Counted from the first letter of the stretch, positions 27,487 to 35,868 are shown. The stretch: 64,000 bases of DNA from Variovorax sp. IB41 (GCF_016405905.1 NZ_JAEFCB010000001.1:434001-498000); one strand, 5' to 3'. Numbers and translations are program-made. The notes: generated by a model from the sequence alone, not told the origin.

Positions 27487-27806
27487 GGTGATCCTGTGCT
27501 GTCGACCGTCCGCAGACGGACGCTGCGGACATGCAAGCTCGACGCCAAGAAGCCCCGCGCAGTTGCATCAGCGGCGCGGAAAGAGCGTAGGTGCGTGAAC
27601 CAGGTCACGGAAATCCCCAAGGGACCGCGCCCCAGGCTTGGCCGACTGCAGGGCTGCGGGCTGCCGTCCGACGCGTCCCATCCCACCCAAAGCATTAACT
27701 TAAGTACTCCAAACGCAAAGCCGCGCCCGGTGCGGAGAGTAGGTAGTTCGTTGCGCGGGGTGCAGCCCAACATCCCACCGCGCCCCAGCCAAGATTCAGA
27801 ATTCTC
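27487..27806. other. non-coding spacer with a perfect 8-bp inverted repeat
   Basis: Between two divergent small genes. GTCCGCAG (27508-27515) and CTGCGGAC (27523-27530) form a perfect inverted repeat with a 7-base loop just upstream of the family A gene, a candidate operator or hairpin leader. Near 27691-27720 the DNA turns AT-rich (attaacttaagtactcc), a possible promoter. Long open frames across this stretch on both strands have unnatural composition and are not called. Confidence 0.45.
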
Positions 27807-28010
27807 ATGACGCTCAAGAAACCAGACAACCTCGCGCGACTGCGCCACAAATTTTCTGTACCGGCCCGCAGAGGTGGTGCGGTCGAGGTGCTAGGACGCT
27901 GCGGAATCATCACAGGCGTGGTCGGCGACTGCGTGCGGGTCAGGCTGATCGGCACGAAAAGAGGCATCCCGTTCCATCCGCACGAAATCGTCTATCTCGC
28001 TCCATCCTGA
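27807..28010 (+). CDS. small hypothetical protein, family B
   Basis: A 67-residue basic protein; the C-terminal half resembles a small beta-barrel (VEVLGRCGIITGVVGDCVRV) and it ends RGIPFHPHEIVYLAPS. The same ending (TTRGIPFHPHEITYL) is found on the minus strand near 51210, next to a family A paralogue, so families A and B occur together twice in this window. Function unknown. Confidence 0.5.
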   Translation: MTLKKPDNLARLRHKFSVPARRGGAVEVLGRCGIITGVVGDCVRVRLIGTKRGIPFHPHEIVYLAPS

Positions 28011-28107
28011 GAAGACGTTGCCCCGGCTGCTGATCGCGCCCGAGCATGCCTTTCAGATCAACCCGCGGGTCACGGCCATGCAGTTTCCGTGCGGCGAGAA
28101 TGCCGCA

Positions 28108-29058
28108 ATGGATCGCTTTGCTTCGTTCGACACGTTCGTCACGGTCTATGAGACGGGATCGTTTTCAGCCGCCGCGCGCAAGCTCGCCGTGGGGCAGCCC
28201 GCCGTGTCCAAATCGGTCGCGCTCCTCGAATCGCACTTGGGTACGCGCCTGCTGACACGATCGTCCCGCAAGCTGGTACCGACAGAAGCGGGGCATCGCT
28301 TCTACATGCACGCCCGCCAGGCCATCGAGGCGGCGGCGGCTGCAGAGCTTGCGGCGCGCGGTTCTGCAGCGAACCTGCGCGGCCAGGTGAGCGTGAGTGC
28401 CGCGACCACTTTCGCGCGCCTGCACATCATCCCGCGCCTGCCGCTGTTTCTCGCCCAGCATCCTGAGCTTTCGGTCGACATCCAGCTGGATGATGGCAAC
28501 GTCGATTTGTTTGCAGAGGGGGTCGAAGTCGCATTGCGTATGGGTGACCTCGCGGATTCCGGGCTGACCGCGCAACGCATCGCGCGCGGTCGGCGTGCGG
28601 TCGTCGGGACACCAGCTTACTTCGAAGTACGGGGCGAACCGCGCGTACCCCAGGAGCTCATGGCGCATGAAGCCATTGTCTACAGCCGGGGCGGCGGCGG
28701 TGCGAATTGGTCATTCCAGCGCGAAGGCATCGACGTCTCCGTCGCTGTGCACGGGCGTGTGACCGTGTCGGTCTCCGAAGGCGTGCGCGCGGCCGTCCTG
28801 GCCGGCGTCGGGCTGGCAATCGCCTCGGAATGGATGTTCTCCCCAGAACTCGCCTCGGGTGAAGTAAGGCGAGTTCTCACCGACTGGTCTCTCCCATCTA
28901 TCGACTTATGGGCCGTGTATCCGGCAGGCCGGATGGCTACCGCCAGGGCAAGAGCGTTTGTCGAATTCGTGCGCGAGTCGCTTGATGTCGATGACGGCCA
29001 AGTTAACGCCGCGCCAGCCCCTCAAGGTGCAGTAGCCGCGGTGTTGCGGCCATCTTGA
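28108..29058 (+). CDS. LysR family transcriptional regulator
   Basis: A 316-residue LysR regulator: HTH ARKLAVGQPAVSKSVALLES, then a long linker helix with an Ala run, and an effector domain (PRLPLFLAQHPELSVDIQLD; VALRMGDLADSGL). ATG 28108 gives MDRFASFDTFVTVYETGSFS, the normal family start; 28078 would add 10 residues. It is followed by an SDR gene in the same direction, 115 bases away, with a palindrome in the spacer, so it probably regulates that gene. Confidence 0.88.
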   Translation: MDRFASFDTFVTVYETGSFSAAARKLAVGQPAVSKSVALLESHLGTRLLTRSSRKLVPTEAGHRFYMHARQAIEAAAAAELAARGSAANLRGQVSVSAATTFARLHIIPRLPLFLAQHPELSVDIQLDDGNVDLFAEGVEVALRMGDLADSGLTAQRIARGRRAVVGTPAYFEVRGEPRVPQELMAHEAIVYSRGGGGANWSFQREGIDVSVAVHGRVTVSVSEGVRAAVLAGVGLAIASEWMFSPELASGEVRRVLTDWSLPSIDLWAVYPAGRMATARARAFVEFVRESLDVDDGQVNAAPAPQGAVAAVLRPS

Positions 29059-29071
29059 ACATTCCGATCAG

Positions 29072-29086
29072 GCATAGACGCTATGC
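29072..29086. promoter_or_regulatory. inverted repeat GCATAG-acg-CTATGC upstream of the SDR gene
   Basis: A perfect 6-bp inverted repeat with a 3-base spacer, 88 bases before the SDR start and 14 bases after the LysR stop. Its size and place fit a LysR-type operator. Binding by the adjacent LysR protein is inference. Confidence 0.4.
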
Positions 29087-29173
29087 CCGCTGCATGACTT
29101 ATCAGGCCGGCCACGCGGCCGCATCCTTGGTGCTTACCGCTGCCATTGGGGCAGCGAAACAAAGGTGAAAGTC

Positions 29174-29923
29174 ATGTCGAATCTTGAAGGAAAAGTTGCC
29201 GTCATCACGGGTGGGTCGAGCGGTATCGGATTGGCGACCGCAAAGCGCTTCGTGCGTGAAGGCGCCTATGTATTCATCACAGGTCGGCGCCAGGCCGAAC
29301 TGGACGCTGCGAAGAATGAAATCGGCCGCAACGTGACCGCCGTACAAGGCGACGTTGCCAACCTTGCGGATCTCGATCGCCTCTACGCCGCCGTCAAGGC
29401 CGAAAAAGGCGTGCTCGACATCGTGGTCGCGAACGCGGGCTTCATAGAGCACGCCGGTATCGGCGAACTGACCGAAGCTCATTTCGACAAGACCATCGAC
29501 ATCGACCTGAAAGGCGTGGTCTTCACGGTTCAAAAGGCGTTGCCGCTGATGGCGCGCGGTGGTTCGATCGTTGTTTTGTCTTCGGTCATCAACTCGAAGG
29601 GAATCGCCGCGCATGGCGCCTATGCCGCAGCGAAGGCCGGCGTGCGTGCGCTGGTTCGCGTCTGGACACAGGAGCTCAAGGGCAAAGGTATCCGCGTCAA
29701 CGCATTGAGCCCGGGGGCGACCGAGACGCCGATCATCCGCGGTCAATTCGACAGCGACGAGGCCTCGGAGGCCGCAAAGAAGGCATTCAGCGCCGTCACG
29801 CCGTTGGGTCGTCTCGGCCGGGCGGAAGAGATTGCATCGGCAGCCTTCTTCCTCGCCTCGGACGAATCGAGCTATGTGGCCGGGATTGATCTGCCTGTCG
29901 ATGGCGGTCTGGCGCAGGTCTGA
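29174..29923 (+). CDS. short-chain dehydrogenase/reductase (SDR)
   Basis: A 249-residue classical SDR: cofactor loop TGGSSGIGLA, NANAGF-type motif (VANAGFIEH), catalytic serine region VVLSSVINS, YAAAKAG (Tyr-x3-Lys) and the C-terminal GIDLPVDGG. It uses NAD(P)H on an unknown carbonyl or alcohol substrate. ATG 29174 follows aaaggtgaaagtc. Close neighbours are LysR-controlled SDRs, a common detoxification arrangement. Confidence 0.93.
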   Translation: MSNLEGKVAVITGGSSGIGLATAKRFVREGAYVFITGRRQAELDAAKNEIGRNVTAVQGDVANLADLDRLYAAVKAEKGVLDIVVANAGFIEHAGIGELTEAHFDKTIDIDLKGVVFTVQKALPLMARGGSIVVLSSVINSKGIAAHGAYAAAKAGVRALVRVWTQELKGKGIRVNALSPGATETPIIRGQFDSDEASEAAKKAFSAVTPLGRLGRAEEIASAAFFLASDESSYVAGIDLPVDGGLAQV

Positions 29924-29924
29924 G

Positions 29925-30122
29925 ACGCACGCGCCGCAGCCGCTGGTCGTCTACGGCGACGTGCTCCATCTCGCAGGAACCTAGGCCGAAGGCGTCGTAA
30001 TCCTCGAGTTTCCCGACATGGACTCGGCACAGGCTTGGTATCACAGCCCCGTGTATCTGGCAGCGGCCGCATTTCGTCACGCCGGATCAAAGTCTCGGGC
30101 ATTCTTCGTTCAAGGCGCCTGA
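29925..30122 (+). pseudogene. DUF1330 family remnant with in-frame stop
   Basis: Immediately after the SDR stop, the plus frame reads APQPLVVYGDVLHLAGT, then a TAG at 29982-29984, then EGVVILEFPDMDSAQAWYHS and a C-terminus FFVQGA before TGA. The wording VVILEFP..D.AQAWY.SP.Y is the DUF1330 core. The N-terminus is missing and the internal stop confirms decay. DUF1330 proteins are about 95 residues and often accompany such oxidoreductases. The following 163 bases (30123-30285) hold nothing recognisable. Confidence 0.65.
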
Positions 30123-30285
30123 GGCACGCGACGTCGGCTCGCCGCTTCTACACCGGCCCTGGAACTGACGATTGTTTCCGAGCCGGATGTGTACGACCTG
30201 CTGTGCGCGGATCGATGCCGCCTCGCCCCGTTGCTCACTCGTGCGCTTGCCGCAGCTTCGCATCCGCTCGAAGCAGGAACGGTGG

Positions 30286-30753
30286 CTAGGCAGCCTTGGG
30301 ACGGACAACGATTCCAAGCGCGAGCCACGCTTCGAGCGCATCGACCACATCCCAGTGCTCAACCAACAACCCGTCCTGCAAGCGATAACGGTCTGCCGTC
30401 GAAAAATGCAGCGCCTTGCCCGTCGCGGGAACACCGAAAAACATCCCTGTGTGTGTCGCTTCCCAATGCGTCATGGCCATGAGTCCGCTGCCATCGACCA
30501 TGACGTCCTGCCGCACCGGTTTCAGGTCGGGTAAACCGACGTAGAAGGTCGAGACGAATTCCTTGTAGGCGGGTCGCACATCGACGCTGGATGATTTGGC
30601 GGACCGCGCGGCTTCGAGCAACGGGCGAACATTGGCGCTGTGACTGAAAAATTCAGGATGCAGGTGCTCGTCGACGGCCGTGAGATCGTGCTCGATGTAC
30701 AGCCGGCTCCGGAAGTCGAGGAAGCGCTCTTTGATGTGGTCGTTGGATGTCAT
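30286..30753 (-). CDS. SnoaL-like ester cyclase / NTF2-fold protein
   Basis: A 155-residue protein of the SnoaL/NTF2 superfamily: IKERFLDFRSRLYIEHDL, HPEFFSHSANVRP, FYVGLPDLKPVRQDVM, HWEATHTGMFFGVPATGK and the end GLLVEHWDVVDALEAW. Such proteins are cyclases, isomerases or binding proteins acting in the cytoplasm. The start is uncertain: ATG 30753 (MTSNDHIKERF) or 30768 five residues earlier. It diverges from the MmyB-like regulator at 30852, which may control it. Confidence 0.82.
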   Translation of the reverse strand: MTSNDHIKERFLDFRSRLYIEHDLTAVDEHLHPEFFSHSANVRPLLEAARSAKSSSVDVRPAYKEFVSTFYVGLPDLKPVRQDVMVDGSGLMAMTHWEATHTGMFFGVPATGKALHFSTADRYRLQDGLLVEHWDVVDALEAWLALGIVVRPKAA

Positions 30754-30851
30754 TCCGTGGTTCTTCATAAAGTGAGAGCCCAGCGTAGAACGCCTAACAT
30801 CCAGGGACAAGACAAGAAGTTATCCAGGTATCAAAAGCATCAGCCTAAGCC

Positions 30852-31724
30852 GTGAAGCAACGATCCACCCTGCCTGCGCGCGCCGAGCTGGCGGCGTTTC
30901 TTAGGCACCGCCGCGAACGCCTGCAGCCCGCTGAAGTAGGCCTTCCCGTGACCGCAAGACGACGCACGCCCGGCCTGCGACGCGAAGAAGTTTGCCAACT
31001 CGCAGGTGTCGGCCTGGCTTGGTATACATGGCTGGAGCAGGCGCGCGAAATTGAAGTTTCAGCGCCTTTCCTCGACCGCATCGCGCGAGCGCTGAAGCTC
31101 GATTCGACCGAGCGCGCTCACCTTTTCACGCTGGCTCACAACCGCCCGCCTCCCATCGCGCCCGGCTTCGCATTCGAGGTCACGACTCATCTGCGCCGCA
31201 TGCTCGATGGGGTCACCGGGCCGGCTTACCTGGCGACGGCGTCGATGCACGTGATTGCATGGAATGCCGCACTCTCGGCGGTGTTCGGCGACCTCTCGCC
31301 GCTTGCGCCGGAAGACAGGAACATGCTGTGGCTGGTGTTCGCGAGTCCCGCGCACCGCGCGGCAATTCCGGATTGGGAAACCGATGCGCGCGTCATGCTC
31401 GCGCGCTTTCGCATCGAGTTCGGGCGGCACCGCGACGATCCGGCTTTTCTGGCGCTGATCGAGCGCCTGCAGCTGGCCAGCGCCGAGTTTCGTCAATGGT
31501 GGCCGGACCACGACGTCAGCATGCGCGGCGACAGGGCCAAGCGTTTCGAAGTACACGGCGTCGGCCGAATGGAACTCGAACAGAGTTCGTTCATGGTTGA
31601 GGAATCGCCGGACATGCGCCTGGTGGTCTACACGCCGGTCGACGCACAAAGCGCGCAGAAGGTGGGTTTGCTGCAACGCCGCTGGAACGCGCGTCGCGCA
31701 CGGCTCAGTTCATCCCATCCCTAG
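30852..31724 (+). CDS. XRE family regulator with MmyB-like ligand-binding domain
   Basis: A 290-residue regulator beginning at GTG 30852. The N-terminal part is the typical LAAFLRHRRERLQPAEVGLP followed by RRRTPGLRREEVCQLAGVGL (HTH) and WYTWLEQAREIEVSAPFLD; the C-terminal part is the MmyB-type PAS-like domain (YLATASMHVIAWNAALSAVF, RNMLWLVFAS). Members repress or activate neighbouring oxidoreductase genes in response to small ligands. It is divergent from the SnoaL-like gene. Confidence 0.9.
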   Translation: MKQRSTLPARAELAAFLRHRRERLQPAEVGLPVTARRRTPGLRREEVCQLAGVGLAWYTWLEQAREIEVSAPFLDRIARALKLDSTERAHLFTLAHNRPPPIAPGFAFEVTTHLRRMLDGVTGPAYLATASMHVIAWNAALSAVFGDLSPLAPEDRNMLWLVFASPAHRAAIPDWETDARVMLARFRIEFGRHRDDPAFLALIERLQLASAEFRQWWPDHDVSMRGDRAKRFEVHGVGRMELEQSSFMVEESPDMRLVVYTPVDAQSAQKVGLLQRRWNARRARLSSSHP

Positions 31725-31908
31725 CGTCGCGGTCGCGGGAGCTCGCTGCGAATGTGCGAGACCCCTGCTGCGCGTTGACAGGCCTGGATGGCTTCCTGGA
31801 GCTGATGGAGGCTCTTCCCGTAGCTGCGTCACAACCGACGGCGGCTCAGGCGCGAGCCTTCGAAACTTGACGCGCTATCGCGCAAACCGGCGTGAAAACT
31901 AGCGGTCA

Positions 31909-32120
31909 ATGAACGAGACACCCCCGCCGGTCTACCTGGCCCCCGACCGCTACGTCACCGTGGGCGTCTACGCCACGATCAGCGGCCGCACGCAGAACTC
32001 GATCCGCATGAAGATCCGTGACGGCAAATGGCTCGAGAAGCGCGAGTTCATCCGCGACCCGGACGGCACCGTGCTATCGACCGCGAAGGCGTCCAGCGGT
32101 GGGCGTTGCGCGAATTTTGA
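31909..32120 (+). pseudogene. excisionase-like DNA-binding protein, frameshifted
   Basis: The frame opens MNETPPPVYLAPDRYVTVG and continues YATISGRTQNSIRMKIRDGKW, EKREFIRDPDGTVL, the pattern of small phage excisionase-like (AlpA/MerR-fold) proteins found next to integrases. At about 32074 one base appears to be missing: the next frame supplies IDREGVQRWALREF and a stop at 32120, which completes the expected C-terminus. As it stands the gene reads on into 32199 with unrelated residues. No integrase follows directly; instead there is a terminator and a tRNA fragment. Confidence 0.6.
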
Positions 32121-32156
32121 GCTTCTGTCACCAGACTGCCACCGGGCGCAAAAAGA

Positions 32157-32191
32157 AAAAAGCCCGCTCCCAATTTGGAAGCAGGCTTTTT
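32157..32191. terminator. bidirectional rho-independent terminator
   Basis: Near-perfect hairpin AAAAGCCcGCTcCC / GGaAGCaGGCTTTTT around caattt, flanked by A and T runs on both sides, so it can stop transcripts in both directions. It separates the excisionase-like remnant from the tRNA fragment. Confidence 0.8.
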
Positions 32192-32210
32192 ATATCTGAC
32201 ACGGGTTCGG

Positions 32211-32259
32211 TGGTAGGACGTACTGGATTCGAACCAGTGACCAACGGATTAAAAGTCCG
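32211..32259 (-). tRNA. tRNA-Lys(TTT)-like 3' half, probable attachment-site remnant
   Basis: Read on the minus strand, the last 49 bases of a tRNA are present: anticodon arm cggaCTTTTAAtccg with anticodon TTT, variable loop, T arm ACTGG-TTCGAAT-CCAGT, acceptor strand acgtcct, discriminator A and an encoded CCA. The sequence stops resembling a tRNA immediately after the anticodon stem (plus-strand gtccg at 32255-32259): no D arm or 5' acceptor strand follows. This is what is left when a tyrosine integrase recombines within the anticodon arm. The integrase gene begins 134 bases away. It is not a functional tRNA. Confidence 0.7.
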
Positions 32260-32392
32260 ATAAATTGAATTCCCTCATCATGCCACCCTAGGTCGCGAAC
32301 GCACCATTTCATTGGAGATTCGTTGAATTTTCGATTTTTCCTTTTCCGATTCATGTCATGATCAAGCATCAAAATTCAGTTTGTATCGTGAC

Positions 32393-33868
32393 ATGGATCG
32401 TGACAATAGTCTTCGCTCGGTACAGGGCTCAACGCCTCATGTAAGAATCCGCCGCACAGCCCCGAAGCCGTTGACGACGGCGACCATCAACGCTCTCAAG
32501 CCCGGAAAACTACTGGCAGATGGCGCAATACGGCCCGGCGCAGGAAGCCTCAAAATCCGCAAGCGCGTGACGGCTGGTGGCGTTGTCTGCGAATGGATAT
32601 TCGAGTGGAGCCGCGCGGGCAAAACGGCGCGCCAGTCGGTAGGCCGCTACAGTCCCGTTGAGAGCCCCGACGCCCTGACTCTGTCGCAAGCGCGCGCGGA
32701 AGCCGGCCGGCTTCAGTCCCTCATCAAAGCCGGAGAAGACCCACTGGCGCGACGCGATGCCGAACGCCACGCCGCTCGACTGCGTGTTGACGCCGAAAAA
32801 GAGCAGATCAAACACGCCAACGAGAAAAATCTCTCCGCTCTGCTTGCTGCGTACGTGGAGAGCTTGCGGCTTAAGCACAAGACCGACTCGGCATATGACG
32901 CGGAGAACATCTTCGCCAACCACGTGAGCAAGCCTTTTCCAGGAATCGCCAGCTTGCCGGCTGCGGACATTCAACCACAGCACATTTCGATGATCCTCGC
33001 GCGCTTGGTCGGCCCCGAGGTTGAACACAAGAAAGGCCGCACGGCGCTCAAGCTACGTAGCTACGCAGGTGCCGCATACAAGATGGCGCTCGGAGCCGGC
33101 ATCGATCCCATGGCGCCCGCCGCGGCCAAGGAATTCGGCTTGACCTTCAATCCAGTGGCTGCAGTCCCCGTAACCAAAATGGCTGCGGCTTTCAACCGCG
33201 CTGGCAACAGAGTCTTGGGCGCGGACGAGCTGCGGCACTACCTCGCGCACGTGACCGCACTGGAGACCGATTTGCCGAGACTGGCGCTGCAATTGCAAAT
33301 CGTCACCGGCGGTCAGCGCATGCAGCAGCTCTTGCGCCTAACCCATGCGAATGTGACGGACAAGTCCGTCAATCTCTACGACCCCAAGGGCAAGCGGCTC
33401 CAGCCGCGCTTGCATACATTGCCTGTATTACCTGAGATCGAAGAAATTCTGGTGGCACTCATGCTGCTGAACCCCCCAGCCAACGAAGAAAGCGAAGCTG
33501 AAGCCGCCTTGTTCCGCAGCCGTGATTCAATCGTCGCACTCGAGAGCATCTCCAATACTGTGCAAGGAATTTCGGATGCCATGCTTGCCCAAGAGCTGAC
33601 GGACACGCCGTTTCGCGCCGGTGACATCCGCAGAACAATTGAAACCGTTCTCAGCGAGACGTTGATGGTCAGTAAGGACGTTCGCGCCCAACTCTTGAGC
33701 CATGGCCTGTCGGGCGTTCAAGATCGGCACTACGACAAGGGAAAGCATCTAGCCGCCAAGACCAACGCGCTGCGGCTGTGGAATGACTACGTTGCCGATC
33801 TCTGTCTCGATCGACCTTCGCAGGCTGGCACACACCTGGAGCGGACGAACACAGTCGCCAACGAGTAG
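32393..33868 (+). CDS. tyrosine-type site-specific recombinase (integrase)
   Basis: A 491-residue phage/island integrase. An N-terminal DUF4102-like arm-binding part (LTTATINALKPGKLLADG; WSRAGKTARQSVGRYSPV) precedes a core-binding domain (NLSALLAAYVESL) and a catalytic domain with the first arginine in TGGQRMQQLLRL, DIRRT as box II, LLSHGLSGVQDRHYDKG with the late histidine and the tyrosine nucleophile. The first histidine of HxxR is Gly (GDIRR), a substitution tolerated in related P4-like integrases. ATG 32393 is preferred; a TTG at 32381 is possible. It lies beside the tRNA fragment as expected for attL/attR. Confidence 0.9.
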   Translation: MDRDNSLRSVQGSTPHVRIRRTAPKPLTTATINALKPGKLLADGAIRPGAGSLKIRKRVTAGGVVCEWIFEWSRAGKTARQSVGRYSPVESPDALTLSQARAEAGRLQSLIKAGEDPLARRDAERHAARLRVDAEKEQIKHANEKNLSALLAAYVESLRLKHKTDSAYDAENIFANHVSKPFPGIASLPAADIQPQHISMILARLVGPEVEHKKGRTALKLRSYAGAAYKMALGAGIDPMAPAAAKEFGLTFNPVAAVPVTKMAAAFNRAGNRVLGADELRHYLAHVTALETDLPRLALQLQIVTGGQRMQQLLRLTHANVTDKSVNLYDPKGKRLQPRLHTLPVLPEIEEILVALMLLNPPANEESEAEAALFRSRDSIVALESISNTVQGISDAMLAQELTDTPFRAGDIRRTIETVLSETLMVSKDVRAQLLSHGLSGVQDRHYDKGKHLAAKTNALRLWNDYVADLCLDRPSQAGTHLERTNTVANE

Positions 33869-33955
33869 GCGGCTTCTTGTCACCCAGCTCCATCAGCGTC
33901 GTCGCGCGGCGACCCATGCTCAGTCGCGGCATACTGATGCGGTGGAGGACCATCG

Positions 33956-34852
33956 ATGAAGCCGTTCAAAGCCGATTGGCGTGACAAAACTCAATATCCG
34001 CCGCGCGGCTGCACCGACAAGAACCGGCTCGCATGGGAGTTCATTCGTCGCCATCCGGACTATGCAGTGCATTGGCAGCAGATGCAGCCATTGGTTGAGG
34101 CCGGCGAGTATGAACGCATCAAGCGCAGTTCCGAAAGTTGCCTTGACGGCGTCGAATGCTGGCCCGAAGCCGAGCCAAGCGAAACGGTCAAGGCATATTT
34201 CGCGCGCATGAAGAAGAGCAACATCAAGCAACCGCGCGTTGACCGGCCGCGCAACAGCTTCATGAACAAATGGCGGCTGGAATGCCCAGTTACCCCTGAT
34301 ACAGAGTATTCGACTGAGGCCGTGAAATTCTCGCCACACGAAGTCCGACTCAAACGGCACACCTCGCTCAACACCAAAAACTTCAGGTTATTCCTCTACC
34401 CGAACGAAGCTGCAATTCGATTCAGGCTGGACATCCCGGTGGTCGAGCAGATCGATATGGCCAAGCTGAAACTGATTGAAGCAACCAAGGCATATGCGAA
34501 AGAGCGCGAAGCACTTGCGAAAGAGACTCGCATGTTGCTCGCCAAACACGCAAGCTCTGAATTGCCGACCTTGGCCTTGGGAGACGCTCACTATTGGCTG
34601 CGGTGCTATGACGCGGACTGTGAGGATAAGACGCCCAGCGGCCACGGGAATGCTCGGCGAAAACATCCGTCAGGCCCCGGCGAAAGGAAAAAGCTGTTCA
34701 ATGAGGAGCATCGGGCAGCCGGACTCACGGAAATCTTCGACATCGGAAAACTCAAGAGCTTCTTGAAGCTGGCGCACGACTTCATCGACAACAGGAAGTT
34801 CTTGTTGCTGATGACAAATGGTTCAAGACGAAAGACCATTGCGTCAACGTAA
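33956..34852 (+). CDS. DUF6499-like protein of mobile elements
   Basis: A 298-residue protein with a good ribosome site (ggtggagga 9 bases before ATG 33956). The N-terminus, PFKADWRDKTQYPPRGCTDK then RLAWEFIRRHPDYAVHW, resembles DUF6499 domains found in ICE/transposon-associated proteins, often paired with DUF2285. The middle (SPHEVRLKRHTSLNTKNFRL, FRLDIPVVEQIDMAKLKLIE) could be a DUF2285-like DNA-binding part. The C-terminus is a basic helical tail. Probable role: DNA binding/regulation of the element, by inference. Confidence 0.6.
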   Translation: MKPFKADWRDKTQYPPRGCTDKNRLAWEFIRRHPDYAVHWQQMQPLVEAGEYERIKRSSESCLDGVECWPEAEPSETVKAYFARMKKSNIKQPRVDRPRNSFMNKWRLECPVTPDTEYSTEAVKFSPHEVRLKRHTSLNTKNFRLFLYPNEAAIRFRLDIPVVEQIDMAKLKLIEATKAYAKEREALAKETRMLLAKHASSELPTLALGDAHYWLRCYDADCEDKTPSGHGNARRKHPSGPGERKKLFNEEHRAAGLTEIFDIGKLKSFLKLAHDFIDNRKFLLLMTNGSRRKTIAST

Positions 34853-34989
34853 AGACGATCACGGTTTCCGTTGGTACCTCCGCGTCGGCTGATCGACGGA
34901 TGCACGCGGCAGATGGGTGAACTGGAGTCATGTTCGCGCGCAACATGACGCGTATTCAGATGGGGCCTATTAACTCAGGAGCCCCATCA

Positions 34990-35868
34990 ATGCCCTCGAC
35001 TTCCCATTCCCGCGCCGCTCTTCGGAGCTGCTACCTCAGATTTTCTGCTAACACGATTCTTCACGTCGTATATGTCGGCATTCATCCAGATGGCCGTATT
35101 CGCGTCACCATCAACAGCGACAAGGCGCTGGTCAGCGGCAACTTGTACTCGATCGGCGAGAAGCATCACGCCGACGGCTCGATCAAAAAGATTCGCCACC
35201 ATATCCACACGACAAAGGACTACCAAGCTGGCGGTGCCGATGAGGTCGGCTTCTTGGCGGTTGGTCGAAAAACGAGCAAGCCGTATCGCATCATCGGTTG
35301 CGTGGAGTACTGCAGTCCACCACCCTCGACGCCACCGCAGCAGCTGAGTTCGCGCGATGTCGTGGCGGTCACAGATACGGAGGGTCCAGCAGCAGCCAAT
35401 GACCACACGACATTGCAGCAGGAGCAACATCTGCAATCGATATCGATGGGTACGATAGCTCCAGCAGAGCCAGTCCTGCAAGAGGCGGAGCAACAGCCGA
35501 CCGCGACCATCTCATTGGCGTGCGATTCACCCGGCGAGGCACCACCGTCGCCGGGCGTTGATGCCGGCACTGACGTTTGCCACAACATCAACCCTGAAGA
35601 TCAAGTGGAAGCACTGCGTCGTAAGAAGCAGCAACAGCAGGCCGAGCGGCGGGTTAAGGCGATACATCGTGAGCAAGCGGCCGTCACGGCACAGCGTCTG
35701 CTCGGACTCGATCCGCTGATCAGCGTCACGTACCTCTCTCACATCAGTGGGCGCTCCATCTCCACGCTCTACCGTGCGTTCGGCAAGGCATTGCCGAAGC
35801 CGATCAAGGCCGGCGGTCGCTCACGTGTGCCCTACTCTGCGGCCGAGGCGTACATAACTGCGCGCTAG
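34990..35868 (+). CDS. protein with C-terminal AlpA/MerR-like HTH
   Basis: A 292-residue protein. ATG 34990 is chosen because aggag lies eight bases upstream. The N-terminal 90 residues look like a compact beta-rich domain (ILHVVYVGIHPDGRIRVTIN; SGNLYSIGEKHHADGSIKKI). A low-complexity Gln/Pro/Ala linker follows, then a Gln/Arg-rich helix (RRKKQQQQAERRVKAIHREQ), and the end is HTH-like (LISVTYLSHISGRSISTLYR; SRVPYSAAEAYITAR), typical of AlpA-type excisionases and helix-turn-helix domains that take an R-x-P-Y signature. Likely a DNA-binding protein of the element. Confidence 0.55.
   Translation: MPSTSHSRAALRSCYLRFSANTILHVVYVGIHPDGRIRVTINSDKALVSGNLYSIGEKHHADGSIKKIRHHIHTTKDYQAGGADEVGFLAVGRKTSKPYRIIGCVEYCSPPPSTPPQQLSSRDVVAVTDTEGPAAANDHTTLQQEQHLQSISMGTIAPAEPVLQEAEQQPTATISLACDSPGEAPPSPGVDAGTDVCHNINPEDQVEALRRKKQQQQAERRVKAIHREQAAVTAQRLLGLDPLISVTYLSHISGRSISTLYRAFGKALPKPIKAGGRSRVPYSAAEAYITAR

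Noticed and set aside
27208..27810. Plus- and minus-strand frames of 200 and 127 codons across the family A gene
   Set aside because: Residue composition is unnatural and no homologous pattern is visible; the minus-strand family A gene is supported by its paralogue.
32211..32330. Complete tRNA gene on the minus strand
   Set aside because: The 5' half cannot be found: the sequence past the anticodon stem does not form a D arm or an acceptor strand complementary to acgtcct.
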